The translations under genes and the position numbers were made by a program. A model generated the notes under the pieces. The model was not told the origin of the DNA. It ran no database searches and saw only the letters and a list, made by a program, of their open reading frames with translations. Source: Thalassotalea marina (GTDB taxonomy: Bacteria; Pseudomonadota; Gammaproteobacteria; Enterobacterales; Alteromonadaceae). From it: a DNA stretch of 64,000 nucleotides. The stretch spans positions 124,001-188,000 of the forward strand of contig NZ_BNCK01000008.1 of assembly GCF_014656435.1 (NCBI RefSeq). The letters run 5' to 3'. Each line of letters starts with the position of its first letter. The stretch's first letter is position 1. Below are positions 8,748 through 16,053 of this stretch, piece after piece.

Positions 8748-9719
8748 ATGACGATGGTAGATATAATAAATAAGCTTAAACATTTACTTGAAGATGATTC
8801 AATAGCGTTATCGCATCAAGTTCAGTCATTGTGGAGTGGCTATGGACAGATACTTCGTATTTTTAGCCATAAACAGGCAAAACATTTCATCGTAAAAGTG
8901 GTTGCACCACCTGATCAAGTTAATCATCCCAGAGGTTGGAACTCTTTAGTTGGCCATCAACGAAAGCTTAAATCCTACCAAGTAGAAGCTCATTTTTATC
9001 AAGAGTACGCACAATCGACAGATATTTATCATAAAGTGCCAAAGCTTATCGCGAGTTTAAACGACAGAGAATACACTTTGTTAGTTATGGAAGACTTGGA
9101 TGAGAATGGCTACGATCTTCGATATGATAAAGGCTGTTGGGACACATTTACCCGTGCAGTAAAATGGCTTGCCTATTTTCATGCAAACTTTATCGGCAAT
9201 GATGGGCAAGGGCTTTGGCCAATTGGCAGCTACTGGCACTTAGCAACTCGTCAAGATGAATGGCAAGGCATGCCAGAAAGTGAATATAAAACACAAGCGA
9301 GCAACATTGATAATAAATTGAATCAAGCACAGTTTTTAACCTTGATCCATGGTGATGCTAAATTTGCTAATTTATGCTTTCAAACAGCAGGGGATAGAGT
9401 CGCTGCTGTTGATTTTCAATATGTCGGTAAAGGAGTAGGGGTAAAAGATCTGGCTTACCTTGCTGGTAGTTGTTTTTCTAATCAGCAACTTTATCAATAT
9501 GATGATCAAATACTTGATATCTACCTATCATGTCTTAAAGAAGCGCTAATACACTACAACAAGCGCATAGATATGGGTGCCTTATCACAAGAATATACCG
9601 AGTTATATCCTATTGCTTGGGCTGACTTTTATCGCTTTTTATTGGGATGGAACCCAGAGAGCTGGAAAGTTTGTCATTTTATGAAAGAAAAATCAGCACA
9701 AGGGCTGGCACTGCTTTAA
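8748..9719 (+). CDS. APH/ecdysteroid-kinase-like phosphotransferase
   Basis: This 323-residue soluble protein has the aminoglycoside-phosphotransferase fold in order: a nucleotide-binding lysine in HFIVKVVAPP, hinge LLVMEDLDENGYDL, catalytic loop LIHGDAKFANLCF (HGDxxxxN) and metal-binding AAVDFQYVGKG. The region around FHAN and the tail FYRFLLGW resemble the ecdysteroid kinase-like (EcKinase, DUF1679-like) branch found in marine bacteria. It would transfer ATP phosphate to a small hydroxylated molecule, not identified. It diverges from satD across a repeat-rich 130-base region and ends in a four-base tail-to-tail overlap with the TetR gene. The assignment to kinase fold is firm; the substrate is open. 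Confidence 0.83.
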   Translation: MTMVDIINKLKHLLEDDSIALSHQVQSLWSGYGQILRIFSHKQAKHFIVKVVAPPDQVNHPRGWNSLVGHQRKLKSYQVEAHFYQEYAQSTDIYHKVPKLIASLNDREYTLLVMEDLDENGYDLRYDKGCWDTFTRAVKWLAYFHANFIGNDGQGLWPIGSYWHLATRQDEWQGMPESEYKTQASNIDNKLNQAQFLTLIHGDAKFANLCFQTAGDRVAAVDFQYVGKGVGVKDLAYLAGSCFSNQQLYQYDDQILDIYLSCLKEALIHYNKRIDMGALSQEYTELYPIAWADFYRFLLGWNPESWKVCHFMKEKSAQGLALL

Positions 9720-10333
9720 TCTGTGATAGTTGCTTCACGTCGATACTGCTTAAGTAAACGCTTAACACTTTGGCGAAACATAGCATCTGCGGTTTCAAAG
9801 GTGACAGTGTGTTGAGTAATGGCGTGCCCTAAATACAGGCTATACAGTTCATAGGCAATGACATGGCTTTTAGCATCGGGAATTAATAAATCATGCTCAA
9901 TACAGCGTTGAATGCGATGGCGTAAATAGTCAATTAGCCTGTTTTGTTGATCAATCACAAAAGTACGCACTGGAGAGTCTGGACGATTTTGAAATTCTAC
10001 AACCGCTTTGATAAAGGGACAGCTGATCAAATAATCATTAAACATCTCACTGGTCCAATTCGCCCAATTGTCGAGTAGTGCTTCTACATGTTCTAAATGG
10101 TTTTCACGCCAAGCAGGTTTAATCACGCGGTCAATGTAGAGATCTTCACCAAATTGCAAAATCGCAATTTGCATATCTTCTTTGTTTTTAAAGTGTGAAA
10201 TAACGCCAGTTCGCGACATATTACACAGTTTAGAGACTTGACCTATAGTGATATCAGCCAAGCCAAATTTACTGCTAAAGATGATGCTTTGTTTTAAAAT
10301 TTCTTTGCGAGTGCGTTCGCCTTTATTGCTCAA
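9716..10333 (-). CDS. TetR/AcrR family transcriptional regulator
   Basis: The 205-residue protein has a TetR N-terminus: RKEILKQSIIFSSKFGLADITIGQVSKLCNMSRTGVISHFKNKEDM, with the recognition helix around MSRTGVISHF. The C-terminal ligand domain (TetR_C_6-like) is helical with FIKAVVEFQNRPDSPVR. Its ATG overlaps the stop of the upstream hydrolase gene by four bases, so both are one transcription unit. The inverted repeat at 11217-11253 in front of that unit is the obvious operator, implying autorepression relieved by a ligand related to the hydrolase substrate. Confidence 0.92.
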   Translation of the reverse strand: MSNKGERTRKEILKQSIIFSSKFGLADITIGQVSKLCNMSRTGVISHFKNKEDMQIAILQFGEDLYIDRVIKPAWRENHLEHVEALLDNWANWTSEMFNDYLISCPFIKAVVEFQNRPDSPVRTFVIDQQNRLIDYLRHRIQRCIEHDLLIPDAKSHVIAYELYSLYLGHAITQHTVTFETADAMFRQSVKRLLKQYRREATITD

Positions 10334-11199
10334 GAAGCCAGTACCCGAGTAATTGAATCAATAACCTTAGTATCCCCTAAAATTTTGCTGTGACCAAGTC
10401 CTTCAGTAGTAATAACTTTGTCATGACCTTGGATAAACTGTTTAAGGTGCTCGAATGGCGCAAAGCGATCGTTTAAATCATGAACAAAAGTGACGTCCAT
10501 TCCCAGTTTATTGCGTTGGTTTTCTGATTTTAACTGATGCCATGTTCGGCCATATGCACCGCTAACTTGTTCCAATACTCGGATCAATAATCGCCTAGAA
10601 ATACCCACTTGCTCAACTTTTTCAAACATCAGATCAAAAAATTGCACAGGGGATGAGATCAAGACAATTTTTTTATTGTCTAGTGACGCTTCAGGCAAGT
10701 TCAATGTCGCGATAGCGCCCATGGAATGCGCGACAATAGCGCTAACCTTAATGCGTTCTAGCTCAAAGTGTTCAAGTAAGATTTCCATGGTTTCAATAAA
10801 ACTTAATAGGTGAGCTTTGTTACCGGTTGATTTGCCATGGCCAATGTGATCAACGGCGGCAACCATATATCCTTGTTCGGTCAACGATTGAATGAGACGT
10901 TCAAAACTGTAGCTGTTATCTCCCCAACCATGAGTTAAGACAATGACCTCTCTGCTTGAGCCAAATAAGTTCACATGTGCAGTACCCATAGAGGTGACTA
11001 AGTTAAGCTCATGTCTCGGTTCAATTTGCTTAAATTGATAGCGACGTCTGCCATGTGGGTTTAACAGCAATTGTTTACCTACAAGCGTACTTAATTTCGG
11101 TGCTAACTTGGCAAAAGCTGCTGTTATGGCAAGCCCTAGCTGCGTAATACCAAACTTTTGTTGTTTACCGTGAAAATAATTAAATTTCATTTTGAGCAT
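10330..11199 (-). CDS. Alpha/beta hydrolase, TetR-controlled
   Basis: This roughly 289-residue protein has the hydrolase motifs IVLTHGWGDNSYSF (oxyanion), VAAVDHIGHGKSTG, the elbow VAHSMGA with serine nucleophile, FVHDLNDRFAPF with the acid and EGLGHSKIL with the histidine. An N-terminal amphipathic part (FGITQLGLAITAAFAKLAPKLSTL) may associate with membrane. Two starts are possible, ATG 11199 and ATG 11190; a TTG further upstream would put the operator inside the gene and is rejected. It leads the operon with the TetR gene. The lipase or esterase substrate is unknown. Confidence 0.85.
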   Translation of the reverse strand: MLKMKFNYFHGKQQKFGITQLGLAITAAFAKLAPKLSTLVGKQLLLNPHGRRRYQFKQIEPRHELNLVTSMGTAHVNLFGSSREVIVLTHGWGDNSYSFERLIQSLTEQGYMVAAVDHIGHGKSTGNKAHLLSFIETMEILLEHFELERIKVSAIVAHSMGAIATLNLPEASLDNKKIVLISSPVQFFDLMFEKVEQVGISRRLLIRVLEQVSGAYGRTWHQLKSENQRNKLGMDVTFVHDLNDRFAPFEHLKQFIQGHDKVITTEGLGHSKILGDTKVIDSITRVLAS

Positions 11200-11216
11200 C
11201 CACTTTTTTAAAAATA

Positions 11217-11253
11217 GTACACTTGTACTTTTATTAAAATAGAACAAGTGTAC
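11217..11253. promoter_or_regulatory. Palindromic operator for the TetR/hydrolase operon
   Basis: GTACACTTGT (11217-11226) is repeated inverted as ACAAGTGTAC (11244-11253), a perfect 10-bp inverted repeat 18 bases upstream of the first possible start. The site also reads as two imperfect 25-bp direct units (11211-11235 and 11236-11260). The symmetry fits a TetR dimer pair; the binding protein is inferred from the downstream TetR gene. Confidence 0.75.
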
Positions 11254-11309
11254 TTTTATGTAAAGAAGAAAATTTAATCAAGGCAAATAATGGGATAAAA
11301 ATTAGGTAT

Positions 11310-11336
11310 AAAAAAAGCCAGATTAACTGGCTTTTG
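11310..11336 (-). terminator. ribA: Terminator overlapping the ribA stop codon
   Basis: On the minus strand AGCCAG and CTGGCT (11332-11327 with 11321-11316) form a stem flanked by A and T runs. The ribA TAA (11325-11323) lies in the loop, so the last sense codons are part of the terminator itself. Confidence 0.82.
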
Positions 11337-11940
11337 GTGTGAATTTTTCGGCGTTGAGTAAGTGGTCGCCGTGGGCTGACTTTGTTTTTAAGTAACAGAG
11401 GTTATCTTGTTTCACATAAGTGCCGGTGCGCTCGTCGGCAACTAATTCAAAGTTAGCTGCTAGGGCAGCGATTTTTTTCGGATTATTGGTGATCAAGGTT
11501 AAACGTTGCACTTTTAATGCTTTTAACATGTGTACGGCGTCTGAATATTCACGCTCGTCTTCACCAAAACCTAATGCTTTGTTCGCTTGATAGGTGTTCA
11601 TGCCTTGAGACTGTAGCTCGTAAGCGTCTAACTTGTTGTATAAACCAATGCCACGGCCTTCTTGACGAAGGTACAACAAAATACCACCTTCTTTTGACAT
11701 GCGCTCAATGGTTTCATCTAGCTGATCACCACAGTCACAACGTGAAGAATGGAATACATCACCCGTTAAACATTCCGAGTGCATACGGACTAAAGGAGCT
11801 GTTTGTGTTTGATCTGCTTGTTTAAAAATAATGGCGATATGTTCGTTGCCAGTAGTAAATTGTTTAAACGTGACAATTTCAGCAGGAATATTACCTTGCT
11901 TGCCAACATGTAGAGAAACTCTAGAACGTATATCGGTCAT
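11323..11940 (-). CDS. ribA: GTP cyclohydrolase II
   Basis: This 205-residue stand-alone enzyme makes 2,5-diamino-6-ribosylamino-pyrimidinone phosphate from GTP, the first step of riboflavin synthesis. The zinc-binding cysteines are seen in RMHSECLTGDVFHSSRCDCGDQL, the catalytic loop in LRQEGRGIGLYNKLDAYELQ, and the substrate region in TNNPKKI. No DHBP synthase domain is fused. Length agrees with the E. coli enzyme. It is divergent from bluB, whose product consumes FMNH2, so the two neighbours share the flavin pathway. No FMN riboswitch was found upstream. Confidence 0.96.
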   Translation of the reverse strand: MTDIRSRVSLHVGKQGNIPAEIVTFKQFTTGNEHIAIIFKQADQTQTAPLVRMHSECLTGDVFHSSRCDCGDQLDETIERMSKEGGILLYLRQEGRGIGLYNKLDAYELQSQGMNTYQANKALGFGEDEREYSDAVHMLKALKVQRLTLITNNPKKIAALAANFELVADERTGTYVKQDNLCYLKTKSAHGDHLLNAEKFTPKAS

Positions 11941-12091
11941 TGTGAATTTGCCTTATCAAAACTACAGCGAAGCGCGCATTTTACCTGTTATTGTTAACAA
12001 CATCTATCATGATATGGAAATTATTAGATTCTTATTTGTGACAAATTCTATACAGTTGTTTTTAGTGGGGCTAGATTTCTAAAGGAATACC

Positions 12092-12124
12092 ATGCAAAAT
12101 CGTCCGGCTTTTGCTGGGGGATAG
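12092..12124 (+). CDS. Possible 10-residue leader peptide upstream of bluB
   Basis: ATG at 12092 preceded by AAAGGA (seven bases) opens a ten-codon frame, MQNRPAFAGG, that stops with TAG one base before the bluB ATG. The stop region overlaps the GGGGA ribosome site of bluB. Such a layout would couple translation of bluB to the leader. It could also be chance; no attenuator hairpin is obvious. Confidence 0.35.
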   Translation: MQNRPAFAGG

Positions 12125-12125
12125 T

Positions 12126-12779
12126 ATGAATATAAGTGATGTAGAAAGAGATGCGTTATACAAGGTCATTTATGCACGACGAGATGTGCGCAGGGAGTTT
12201 TTAGATAAACCCATCGCTGACGATGTTTTAGCGCGTATTTTATCGGCAGGTCATCACGCTCCCAGTGTTGGCTTTATGCAGCCCTGGGATTTTATTTTGG
12301 TGACAGAGCAAGCGACTAAACAAGCCATTAAACAGGGCTTTGATCTTGCCAATGCAGAATCAGCAGCACAGTTTTCTGAAGATAAACGCGCGGCATATCA
12401 AAACATTAAACTTGAAGGCATTGTTGAATCGCCATTAGGGATTTGTGTTACTTGTGATAGACAACGCAATGGCCCCGTTGTTATTGGGCGTACTATTAAA
12501 CCAGAAATGGATTTGTATAGTACAGTTTGTGCTATTCAAAACATGTGGTTAGCGGCGCGCGCTGAAAATATCGGCTTGGGTTGGGTTAGCATTATTCACG
12601 ACCAAGTGCTGCGAGATACGTTAGCCATTCCAGATCACATCGATATTATTGGCTACTTGTGTTTAGGGTATGTCTCTAAATTTAAAAGCAAACCTGAGCT
12701 GGAAGAGTTTGGTTGGCTACCAAGAGAAAATCTAGAGCGTTTAATTCATAAAGAAAAGTGGTCAGTAAAAAACGATTAG
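12126..12779 (+). CDS. bluB: 5,6-dimethylbenzimidazole synthase
   Basis: The 217-residue nitroreductase-fold protein matches BluB, which cleaves FMNH2 with oxygen to give 5,6-dimethylbenzimidazole, the lower ligand of cobalamin. Visible hallmarks are RRDVRREFLDKPI, the residues APSVGFMQPWDFILV, EGIVESPLGICVTCDR and the C-terminal ENIGLGWVSI. Length is right for BluB. ATG 12126 follows GGGGA; a TTG at 12111 is in frame but unlikely. No other cobalamin gene and no B12 riboswitch lies nearby, so it may be used to remodel imported cobinamide, which is inference. The gene faces away from ribA. Confidence 0.92.
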   Translation: MNISDVERDALYKVIYARRDVRREFLDKPIADDVLARILSAGHHAPSVGFMQPWDFILVTEQATKQAIKQGFDLANAESAAQFSEDKRAAYQNIKLEGIVESPLGICVTCDRQRNGPVVIGRTIKPEMDLYSTVCAIQNMWLAARAENIGLGWVSIIHDQVLRDTLAIPDHIDIIGYLCLGYVSKFKSKPELEEFGWLPRENLERLIHKEKWSVKND

Positions 12780-12843
12780 TTGCAATGTGTTGTTTTTATT
12801 TGTAATTTGATGCTAGTTTTTAATTACATGCTAAGGAAAGCAC

Positions 12844-13758
12844 ATGGCTATAAAGTTCTTTACCTATTTGTTATTAGCGTTGTTGCTAAATATGCCAAGG
12901 TTATTACAAGCGAATGAAATAAACCTTGATAACTGGTTAGAGTGGGACTCAAGAGAAAATACAACATTACCTTTTTCATCCAACTCAACGCGTTTCCCTC
13001 CTGTACATCTTTATGCACAAGGTGATGTCTTAAAAGGGGCGATAGCGACTCCTTTTGCCTTTAGTGGTGTCAATAATAACATTATTAATGATTTCCTAGT
13101 GGAAGTTATAGATAGCAAAGGCCAATCACATTTTTTATCTGCTCAGCCGCAAACAGTGGGGTTTGTTGATGATGTTGGCATTGGCCTAGCGATGTTGGAG
13201 TCAAAAGGTTTTGTCGATGGCAAGGTGAGTGTTCAATTATATCTACGCAATACGCCAGAAAATCAACAAGCCTTAGCTGAAAGACAAAATAAGCTAGCTC
13301 AAAGAGAAAAGAAAATCGCTGAACAGATAAAAAAATTAGCGCTGCCAAAACCAATAGTTAATAAAACATGGTCATTGGATGCAAAAACGTTATCAGGGCA
13401 ACATATCGATGATTTAGTAAAGACGACGCCATGGACGATTTTCCAAGTGTATAGTGATGGGTGTGGCTTTTGTCGCAAGGCGATTCCTGCAATAAATGCG
13501 CTGCACCAGCAAGAAAAGTTTACTGTCATTGGTATTGCAGGTGCCGCTGATATAGACAGCTTTAAAACACATATTGAACAAAGTGAGATCGCATACCCTT
13601 TTGTTATATATCAAGGTGAAGTGGCTGATTCTGCTTTAACTCGTGTGCTTGCTAATCTAGGAACACCTACTTATTTAATCGTCGATAACCAGAAAAAATT
13701 ATTGGGTGTGTATGCAGGTAAATATGAATTTGAAGCGTGGTTAAAAACGGTAAAATAA
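12844..13758 (+). CDS. Secreted thioredoxin-fold protein with CGFC active site
   Basis: This 304-residue protein has a signal peptide (FFTYLLLALLLNMPRLLQA) and an N-terminal domain of unknown family (residues 25-140). A charged coiled-coil-like linker follows (LAERQNKLAQREKKIAEQIKKL), and then a thioredoxin-like domain from about residue 175. The redox motif is SDGCGFCRK and the cis-proline loop is GTPTYLIVD. It probably works as a periplasmic thiol-disulfide oxidoreductase or reductant-dependent repair protein, like TlpA or DsbE relatives. GC and codon usage match the surroundings. The N-terminal domain is not recognised. Confidence 0.82.
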   Translation: MAIKFFTYLLLALLLNMPRLLQANEINLDNWLEWDSRENTTLPFSSNSTRFPPVHLYAQGDVLKGAIATPFAFSGVNNNIINDFLVEVIDSKGQSHFLSAQPQTVGFVDDVGIGLAMLESKGFVDGKVSVQLYLRNTPENQQALAERQNKLAQREKKIAEQIKKLALPKPIVNKTWSLDAKTLSGQHIDDLVKTTPWTIFQVYSDGCGFCRKAIPAINALHQQEKFTVIGIAGAADIDSFKTHIEQSEIAYPFVIYQGEVADSALTRVLANLGTPTYLIVDNQKKLLGVYAGKYEFEAWLKTVK

Positions 13759-13776
13759 TGTACAAAAAATAGGGTG

Positions 13777-13790
13777 ATACCAATTGGTAT
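13777..13790. repeat. Perfect palindrome ATACCAATTGGTAT
   Basis: A 14-bp perfect palindrome lies 18 bases after the thioredoxin-like gene. The same core ATACCAAT recurs at 19559 and 26286, also in 3' flanks of genes, which suggests a dispersed short repeat of this genome. Confidence 0.5.
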
Positions 13791-13821
13791 AAGCCACTAC
13801 TCATAATAAGCAATATATGAT

Positions 13822-13869
13822 GGCGACAAACTGCTTCTTTTGTGTTGATGCGGTAGGTCGCCTTTTTTT
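13822..13869 (+). terminator. Rho-independent terminator
   Basis: GGCGAC (13822-13827) pairs with GTCGCC (13857-13862), with an inner ACTGC/GCGGT stem, and seven T follow. It closes the thioredoxin-like transcription unit and insulates it from the SOS operon. Confidence 0.75.
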
Positions 13870-13935
13870 ATGCTTTTTAATTGAATAGAAAAATTTATTC
13901 ATCGATCACTAGAAATTTTTTACCAGTAAATTATA

Positions 13936-13951
13936 CTGTAAATATATACAG
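13936..13951. promoter_or_regulatory. LexA (SOS) box of the imuA operon
   Basis: CTGTAAATATATACAG matches the gammaproteobacterial LexA consensus CTGT-N8-ACAG with an AT-rich spacer. It ends 12 bases before the imuA ATG, so it overlaps the promoter. This indicates DNA-damage induction of the mutasome genes. Confidence 0.92.
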
Positions 13952-13963
13952 GTGATTTGAATC

Positions 13964-14644
13964 ATGAATAAGTTAATCGATATATTGCAACATCAGCATT
14001 TAGTGTGGCAGGGCTCCAAAAAAGCAACGGTTAGTGTGGGTGAATCTAGCGGTTATCAAACCTTGGATGAACAGCTTGCCGGTGGTTTTACTCAGGGGGT
14101 GACTGAAATACAAAGTGAGCCAGGTATTGGTGAGCTGCGTTTGTTGTTACCTTTGCTTAAACAAGCCTTTTCACAAGAACGCTTAGTGGTGTTTATCGCG
14201 CCGCAGGGTATTGTCAGTGCTCAAGCATTGGCGGCTCAAGGCTTTGAATTGGATAAAGTCTTGATTGTCTACCCCGATGATCAGCAACAAGCATTGTGGG
14301 CGGCAGAGCAATGTTTACGCAGTGGTGCTTGTCATAGTGTGGTGATGTGGCTAAACCAAGCACTGGAAGTACACCAAATTAAACGTTTACAAGTTGCCAG
14401 TCATACAGGTAACAGCCATCAGTTTATTTTGCGGGTAAATAAAGCGGAATCTTTGTCATTGCCTTTTGATTTAAGCATGTCGCTACAAGCACATGAACAA
14501 GGCGTTTTAGCGCGTATTAATAAACGCAAACAAGGGTGGCCGTCAGGCGATTTTACCATAGGCATGGCTGATTATTGGCCGGCACTTACTGTACAGGCAA
14601 GGCCAGATAACGTGGTGCACTTTCCTAAGGTGAAAGTGAGTTAA
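13964..14644 (+). CDS. imuA: ImuA, SOS mutasome RecA-like factor
   Basis: The 226-residue protein is a small RecA-fold homologue of SulA/ImuA type: YQTLDEQLAGGFTQGVTEIQSEPGIGELRLLLPLL contains the degenerate Walker-A region, followed by VVFIAPQGIVSAQAL and LDKVLIVYPDD. It works with ImuB and DnaE2 in damage-induced mutagenesis, probably contacting RecA and the lesion-bypass complex. The LexA box lies directly upstream, and imuB begins three bases downstream. Length fits Alteromonadales ImuA. Confidence 0.92.
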   Translation: MNKLIDILQHQHLVWQGSKKATVSVGESSGYQTLDEQLAGGFTQGVTEIQSEPGIGELRLLLPLLKQAFSQERLVVFIAPQGIVSAQALAAQGFELDKVLIVYPDDQQQALWAAEQCLRSGACHSVVMWLNQALEVHQIKRLQVASHTGNSHQFILRVNKAESLSLPFDLSMSLQAHEQGVLARINKRKQGWPSGDFTIGMADYWPALTVQARPDNVVHFPKVKVS

Positions 14645-14646
14645 GT

Positions 14647-16053
14647 ATGACGCTGTGGCTTTATTTGCATTTTCCATCATTACAGTTAGACGCTTTATTT
14701 CGACAACCCGATGTTGGCATAAAGCCATTAATTATTGTTGATGAAAAGCGCAATGAAGTGGTGCAACTCAGTCAGCTAGCAATTGATGAAGGCATTCGTG
14801 TGGGGATGGGCTTAGGTAGCGCATCATCTTTGTGTAGTGAGCTAAAAGTACTGCCTTATCAGCAACAGGTGGAAAGTCGCTTGTTAAAACGCATTGCTCA
14901 CTGGTTATATTCGGTGACGGCCGATATTGCTTTATATCCACCTAATGGCTTGTTGCTCAGGGTGTCAAACATGTTAACCCTGCATCAAAATTTAAATAGT
15001 TATTGGCAGCATCTTGCTCAGCACTTAAATCGCTTGGCGCTGAGTTATCACTACGCGACGGGCTATTCGCCTTATGCCGCCAGAATGTTAGCGCGACAAC
15101 GATTAGATCACATTTGTGCGGATCAGCATTATTTACAGCAAAAAATAGCGGAACAACCGCTGATTTGTGCCGATCTTGAGCCTAAAGTGATCAATCACTT
15201 AGCGAAAGTTGGCGTTCATTGTTTTGACGATTTACTATCACTAAGCTTACCCGCATTATCAAAACGCTTTAACATTGAGGTCGTCAATTATATTGGTCGG
15301 CTGACAGGGCAATTGCAACATCCGGTTAATTTTTATATTCCACCTGAACACTTCGAGCAATATTTGGAGCTTTATTATGAAGTGTCTAATCTACAGTATT
15401 TGGAAAAGCCGTTATTAAAACTTTATCAACTACTTGATCGCTACCTTAGGCTCAAAGATAAGTTAGCTGCAGAGGTATTGCTTGTGCTACATCAGCGCGA
15501 TAGTGACGATTTAAGTTTTAGTGTGACCGCGGCACAAGGCGAGTATCGTGCCGATAAGTGGAAGCAGTTGACACAATTGTCTTTAGAATCGATAAAGCTT
15601 AATGCGCCTGTGATCGCCATCACTTTAAAAGTGACACGAACACTCAATAAATACGCACAGCGTGTTGATTTATTTAAAGGCTCTCAGGGCAGTTTGTCAT
15701 CTTCTGAGTTAGTATCGATTTTATCGGCCAAGTTGGGTAAAGATAAAATTAAAGGGCTGCAGATAGCACATGATGACCGCCCTGAAGTTGCCAATCAGTT
15801 AACTGCACCTTTTTCTGTACAGGCAAAAATCCTAAAAAGTGAGCTATTACGCCCAAGCTTATTGTTGCCAACTCCCGTTCCGCCGACAGAAGCGATTCAA
15901 ATCGTCTCTTGCCCAGAGCGTGTAGTCACCGGCTGGTGGGATGATCACCCTGTTGTTCGAGATTACTTTATTGGCCGAAGTGAAACCGGGCGTTGGTTGT
16001 GGTTATTTAAAGACAAAAACCAACAGTGGTTTATTCACGGAATGTTTAGTTGA
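14647..16053 (+). CDS. imuB: ImuB, catalytically inactive Y-family polymerase subunit
   Basis: This 468-residue protein resembles Y-family DNA polymerases but starts WLYLHFPSLQLDAL, with the catalytic aspartates replaced, as is usual for ImuB. It acts as adaptor between the beta clamp and DnaE2. A likely clamp-binding segment is QRVDLF near residue 337. The C-terminal ImuB-specific region RVVTGWWDDHPVVRDYFIGRSETGRWLWLF is complete. It follows imuA after two bases, and its TGA overlaps the ATG of dnaE2, so translation is coupled. Confidence 0.93.
   Translation: MTLWLYLHFPSLQLDALFRQPDVGIKPLIIVDEKRNEVVQLSQLAIDEGIRVGMGLGSASSLCSELKVLPYQQQVESRLLKRIAHWLYSVTADIALYPPNGLLLRVSNMLTLHQNLNSYWQHLAQHLNRLALSYHYATGYSPYAARMLARQRLDHICADQHYLQQKIAEQPLICADLEPKVINHLAKVGVHCFDDLLSLSLPALSKRFNIEVVNYIGRLTGQLQHPVNFYIPPEHFEQYLELYYEVSNLQYLEKPLLKLYQLLDRYLRLKDKLAAEVLLVLHQRDSDDLSFSVTAAQGEYRADKWKQLTQLSLESIKLNAPVIAITLKVTRTLNKYAQRVDLFKGSQGSLSSSELVSILSAKLGKDKIKGLQIAHDDRPEVANQLTAPFSVQAKILKSELLRPSLLLPTPVPPTEAIQIVSCPERVVTGWWDDHPVVRDYFIGRSETGRWLWLFKDKNQQWFIHGMFS

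Noticed and set aside
11517-11825. 102-codon open frame antisense to ribA
   Set aside because: It lies wholly within ribA on the opposite strand and its cysteines reflect the ribA codons.
11941-12091. FMN or cobalamin riboswitch between ribA and bluB
   Set aside because: No FMN box (AGGGT-type core) or B12 box (GCCACTG) is present; only the short leader frame was kept.
13777-13790. Palindrome as an insertion-sequence end
   Set aside because: No transposase, target duplication or paired end was found nearby.
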